Part shown: piece after piece, positions 61,635-64,000 of the stretch
Numbering within the stretch: position 1 is the stretch's first letter
How the letters are laid out: each line of letters opens with the position of its first letter
Assembly: GCA_963974105.1 (NCBI GenBank)
Contig: CAXBBG010000005.1
Span: forward strand, 1-64,000
DNA length: 64,000 nucleotides
Direction of reading: 5' to 3'
From: UBA2136 sp963974105
GTDB taxonomy: Bacteria > Pseudomonadota > Alphaproteobacteria > UBA2136
Position numbers and translations under genes: made by a program
The notes under the pieces: model-generated
Seen by the model: only the letters and a program-made list of their open reading frames with translations
The model's database searches: none
What the model was told of the DNA's origin: nothing

Positions 61635-63041
61635 TTATGCGTTAATTACGCGGCCTTGACTGTCTAGCACACTTTCACCTATCATCTCAGATAATGTTGG
61701 GTGTGGCAAGCAGGCGTTTATAAGGTCTTCTTCGGTACATTCCATGTGCTTTCCAAGCACAAAGGTTGTAATCATTTCAGTCGCTTCTGCGCCTACAATA
61801 TGCGCACCTAAAAGCTCACCATTTTCTGCATCAAAAATGGTTTTAACAAAACCTTCCGCCTCACCTGTGGCCAAAGCTTTACCATTAGCGCCATAATCAA
61901 AACGTCCAACCTTAATGTTAAGGCCACGCTCTTTGGCTTTTTCTTCTGTTAAGCCCACACTACCCACTTGTGGCGTGCAGTATGTACAGCCTGGAATGTT
62001 TTCATAATTCATCACATGCGGGTTTTTACCCGCAATGGTTTCCGCACAAATAATACCTTCATGCGATGCAACGTGAGCCAACTGCTGACGCCCAACAATA
62101 TCCCCAATCGCATAAATACCATCTATATTTGTACGATAATTGCTGTCCACTTCAATAATACCGCGGTCGTGGCGCACATCAAGCGCTTCTAAACCTAAAC
62201 CTTCAACATTACCTTGCACACCAATCGCTAAAAGTACTTTTTCATACTTCACTTTAGATGTTTTCCCTTTAAGTTCCAGCGTTACTTCTACATTGTTTTT
62301 ACCTGCTTTTAACCCTAAAACTTTAGCAGAGGTATCAATTTTCATACCTGATTTTACAAGAGATTTTTGGGCAAATTTTGAAACGTCAGCATCTTCTACT
62401 GGTAAAATACGATCCATAGCCTCGACCACATGCACGTCACAACCAAGCGTGTTATAAAAACTCGCAAACTCGATACCAATGGCGCCACTACCAATAACCA
62501 ATAATGACTTTGGCATTTTAGTTGGCACCATCGCATCACGATAAGTCCAAACATTTTCGCCATCCGCTTCCAACACACCAGGTATTTGACGGGCACGTGC
62601 ACCCGTTGCAATGATAGCATTTTTAAAAGTAACCGTTTCTTTTTCGCCAGAATTTAATGATACTTCTACAGCCTTAGGACCTTTAAATTTAGCGCTACCT
62701 TCAAACACAGTCACCTTGTTTTTTTTCATTAAAAAGCCAACGCCCTTGCTTAAACCACCAGCCACATCACGGCTACGTTCAATCAATTTTTTAACGTCAA
62801 TTGTTGCGCCATTTGTTTTAATACCGAATTCTGCGGCTTTTTCGATTGTGTGATAAATTTCTGAAGCTTTAAGGAGTGCTTTTGTTGGAATACAGCCCCA
62901 ATTTAAGCAAATACCACCTAAGTTTTCTCTTTCAATAACAGCCACATTCAAACCAAGCTGAGAGGCACGGATAGCAGCCACATAACCACCAGGTCCACCA
63001 CCAATTACCACAACATCAAATTCGTTTGATACTTTTGACAT
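61635..63041 (-). CDS. lpdA: dihydrolipoyl dehydrogenase
   Basis: The E3 flavoprotein of 2-oxoacid dehydrogenase complexes. At 468 aa it has the FAD site VIGGGPGGYVAAIRA, the redox disulfide GGICLNWGCIPTKALL (CxxxxC), NAD site VIGSGAIGIEFASF and the C-terminal His-Glu pair in ACLPHPTLSEM. AGGAG precedes the start, 3 bp after the Nudix gene. E1/E2 genes are not adjacent, so it may serve several complexes. Confidence 0.98.
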   Translation of the reverse strand: MSKVSNEFDVVVIGGGPGGYVAAIRASQLGLNVAVIERENLGGICLNWGCIPTKALLKASEIYHTIEKAAEFGIKTNGATIDVKKLIERSRDVAGGLSKGVGFLMKKNKVTVFEGSAKFKGPKAVEVSLNSGEKETVTFKNAIIATGARARQIPGVLEADGENVWTYRDAMVPTKMPKSLLVIGSGAIGIEFASFYNTLGCDVHVVEAMDRILPVEDADVSKFAQKSLVKSGMKIDTSAKVLGLKAGKNNVEVTLELKGKTSKVKYEKVLLAIGVQGNVEGLGLEALDVRHDRGIIEVDSNYRTNIDGIYAIGDIVGRQQLAHVASHEGIICAETIAGKNPHVMNYENIPGCTYCTPQVGSVGLTEEKAKERGLNIKVGRFDYGANGKALATGEAEGFVKTIFDAENGELLGAHIVGAEATEMITTFVLGKHMECTEEDLINACLPHPTLSEMIGESVLDSQGRVINA

Positions 63042-63044
63042 GAT

Positions 63045-64000
63045 CTATTCTCCTAAAGTTTCTTTATACTTATTGTAAATGATTATGAATGAATTTGTGA
63101 ATATAAATGGCATTTTTTCAATCATCATATCTATATCTTCCATGCATAACCATGTAATGTTTTCAATTTCATCTTTTTCAAATGTAATGTCGCCATCGTA
63201 TGTTACCGCAAATGCTTGGCAAAACTTATGTGTGTGCGACAATTTTTCATACAAAAACGGTTCGACATTCGTAAGGTCAACATCAAAGCCTAACTCTTCT
63301 TTGGCTTCACGCATGGCCGCTATTTTATAGCTTTCACCCACATCTACATGCCCAGAAGCCGCACTGTCTAAACGTAATTTAGCAGCCGCCACATTTAAAC
63401 TACGGTGCTGAAGTAAAAATTCACCCTTTGAATTACGCACTAACACATGCACAACGCGTACCAACAGCTTATTTTTACGCATATCATCATATTTACAGCC
63501 ACCAATTTCAATATCTGCGTCATTCACCAAGGAAAGTGGCTTATAAATGGCTTCTTCATAGCGTGCAAAACTGTCGTAAAAACCATCACTTAAAACAAAT
63601 GGATAACGTCGATGCAGTTCAACCACTTCATGAAATGGGAATTTACCCACATTTTTAACCTCAACTTCGCAAGGGGAAAGTACGCCCGTGTAAATGCCTT
63701 TAAACACTTTGCACAAACCGTATTCACCCCATGAGTCGCAAACAAATTCAAGTTCTGTTTCTATGCCAAGCTCTTCTTTAAGTTCACGGTGTGCGGCAGT
63801 TTCATAACCTTCGCCCGCATCAACATGACCGCCAGCAGAAGCACATAATAGGTTTGGACGCATACGCCCTTCCCCACGCTGTTGTAAAACAAGGTTATTT
63901 TTATCGTCAAAAATATAAACATGTACAAAACGTATCAACTCACCCGGCTGCACGTCTGCTCTTGGTTTTGTGCCAATAACATTGTCATTTTTATCTATAA
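63045..64000 (-). CDS. double-Nudix hydrolase, 5' end cut by window
   Basis: At least 318 aa with two Nudix domains in one chain. Box 1 is GHVDAGEGYETAAHRELKEE and box 2 is GHVDVGESYKIAAMREAKEE, both with the full metal-binding REx2EE core. The frame stays open to the right edge and reads DKNDNVIGTKPRADV before the first internal GTG, which matches the start of YfcD/IPP-isomerase-like Nudix proteins; so the real start is probably outside the window. Substrate unknown. The double domain suggests a duplication. lpdA starts 3 bp downstream. Confidence 0.85.
   Translation of the reverse strand, partial: IDKNDNVIGTKPRADVQPGELIRFVHVYIFDDKNNLVLQQRGEGRMRPNLLCASAGGHVDAGEGYETAAHRELKEELGIETELEFVCDSWGEYGLCKVFKGIYTGVLSPCEVEVKNVGKFPFHEVVELHRRYPFVLSDGFYDSFARYEEAIYKPLSLVNDADIEIGGCKYDDMRKNKLLVRVVHVLVRNSKGEFLLQHRSLNVAAAKLRLDSAASGHVDVGESYKIAAMREAKEELGFDVDLTNVEPFLYEKLSHTHKFCQAFAVTYDGDITFEKDEIENITWLCMEDIDMMIEKMPFIFTNSFIIIYNKYKETLGE

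Noticed and set aside
1..64000. tRNA or rRNA genes
   Set aside because: No T-loop GGTTCGA-type sequence with matching acceptor stem, and no rRNA-like stretch, was found; GGTTCGCTCC near 47803 lacks the rest of a tRNA.

Overview
The window is a compact, AT-rich (roughly 38-40% GC by eye) bacterial chromosome segment. Its gene orders point to an alphaproteobacterium: pyrG-secG-tpiA diverging from a ppiD-type isomerase, rseP-bamA-skp-lpxD-fabZ-lpxA-lpxI-lpxB, uppS-frr-pyrH with tsf-rpsB close by, a yfgM-bamB-der block and an RpoH-type sigma factor. LpxI, rather than LpxH, fits that class. A finer placement cannot be made from the sequence alone. No rRNA, tRNA, CRISPR array, prophage or insertion sequence was recognised.

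Layout. 1-0.2 kb is the end of a 33-bp tandem repeat array. 0.4-8.8 kb holds tig, an XRE regulator, an alpha/beta hydrolase, anmK, three lipoprotein or coiled-coil envelope genes and a GntR regulator. 9.1-11.6 kb is a leucine dehydrogenase / CDF transporter / MaoC operon. 11.6-18.7 kb has an MFS transporter, pyrG, secG, tpiA and ppiD. 18.9-28.8 kb is one tightly overlapping lipid operon: an acyltransferase-esterase fusion, fadD, fadA, a FadN-type FadB and fadE. 29-31.4 kb has a membrane protein and two tandem diguanylate cyclases. 31.5-39.8 kb is the lipid A / outer-membrane assembly operon. 40.0-47.5 kb is the translation and cell-wall block uppS-frr-pyrH ... tsf-rpsB, interrupted between pyrH and tsf by about 3.4 kb of oppositely oriented small genes around adk. 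48.1-53.7 kb has rpoH, an ion channel, a very unusual ClpX-like unfoldase, radA and a small unknown gene. 53.8-57.2 kb is der-bamB-yfgM. 57.4-64 kb has an orphan double ABC ATPase, a Bfd-like protein, two mini zinc-finger proteins, lipA, lpdA and a double-Nudix protein cut by the window edge.

How the genes work together. Envelope biogenesis dominates: lipid A synthesis, BamA/BamB, Skp, PpiD, RseP, UppS, SecG, AnmK recycling and lipoproteins. A complete beta-oxidation set shares one transcript with an acyltransferase/lipase fusion, so acyl groups could be released, activated and degraded from a single operon. Proteostasis (Tig, RpoH, ClpX-like, PpiD) is scattered. Rho-independent terminators are frequent and often overlap the 3' ends of genes.

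Most unusual items: a ClpX homologue whose zinc domain is split by about 115 residues of predicted coiled coil; a candidate family of three small helical proteins flanking adk; two copies of an 11-bp phased repeat (one containing a GTTC-N7-GTTC SOS-like operator upstream of radA); two mini CxxC-x-G proteins; a CDF transporter with a changed metal site; and several membrane proteins of 24-59 residues.
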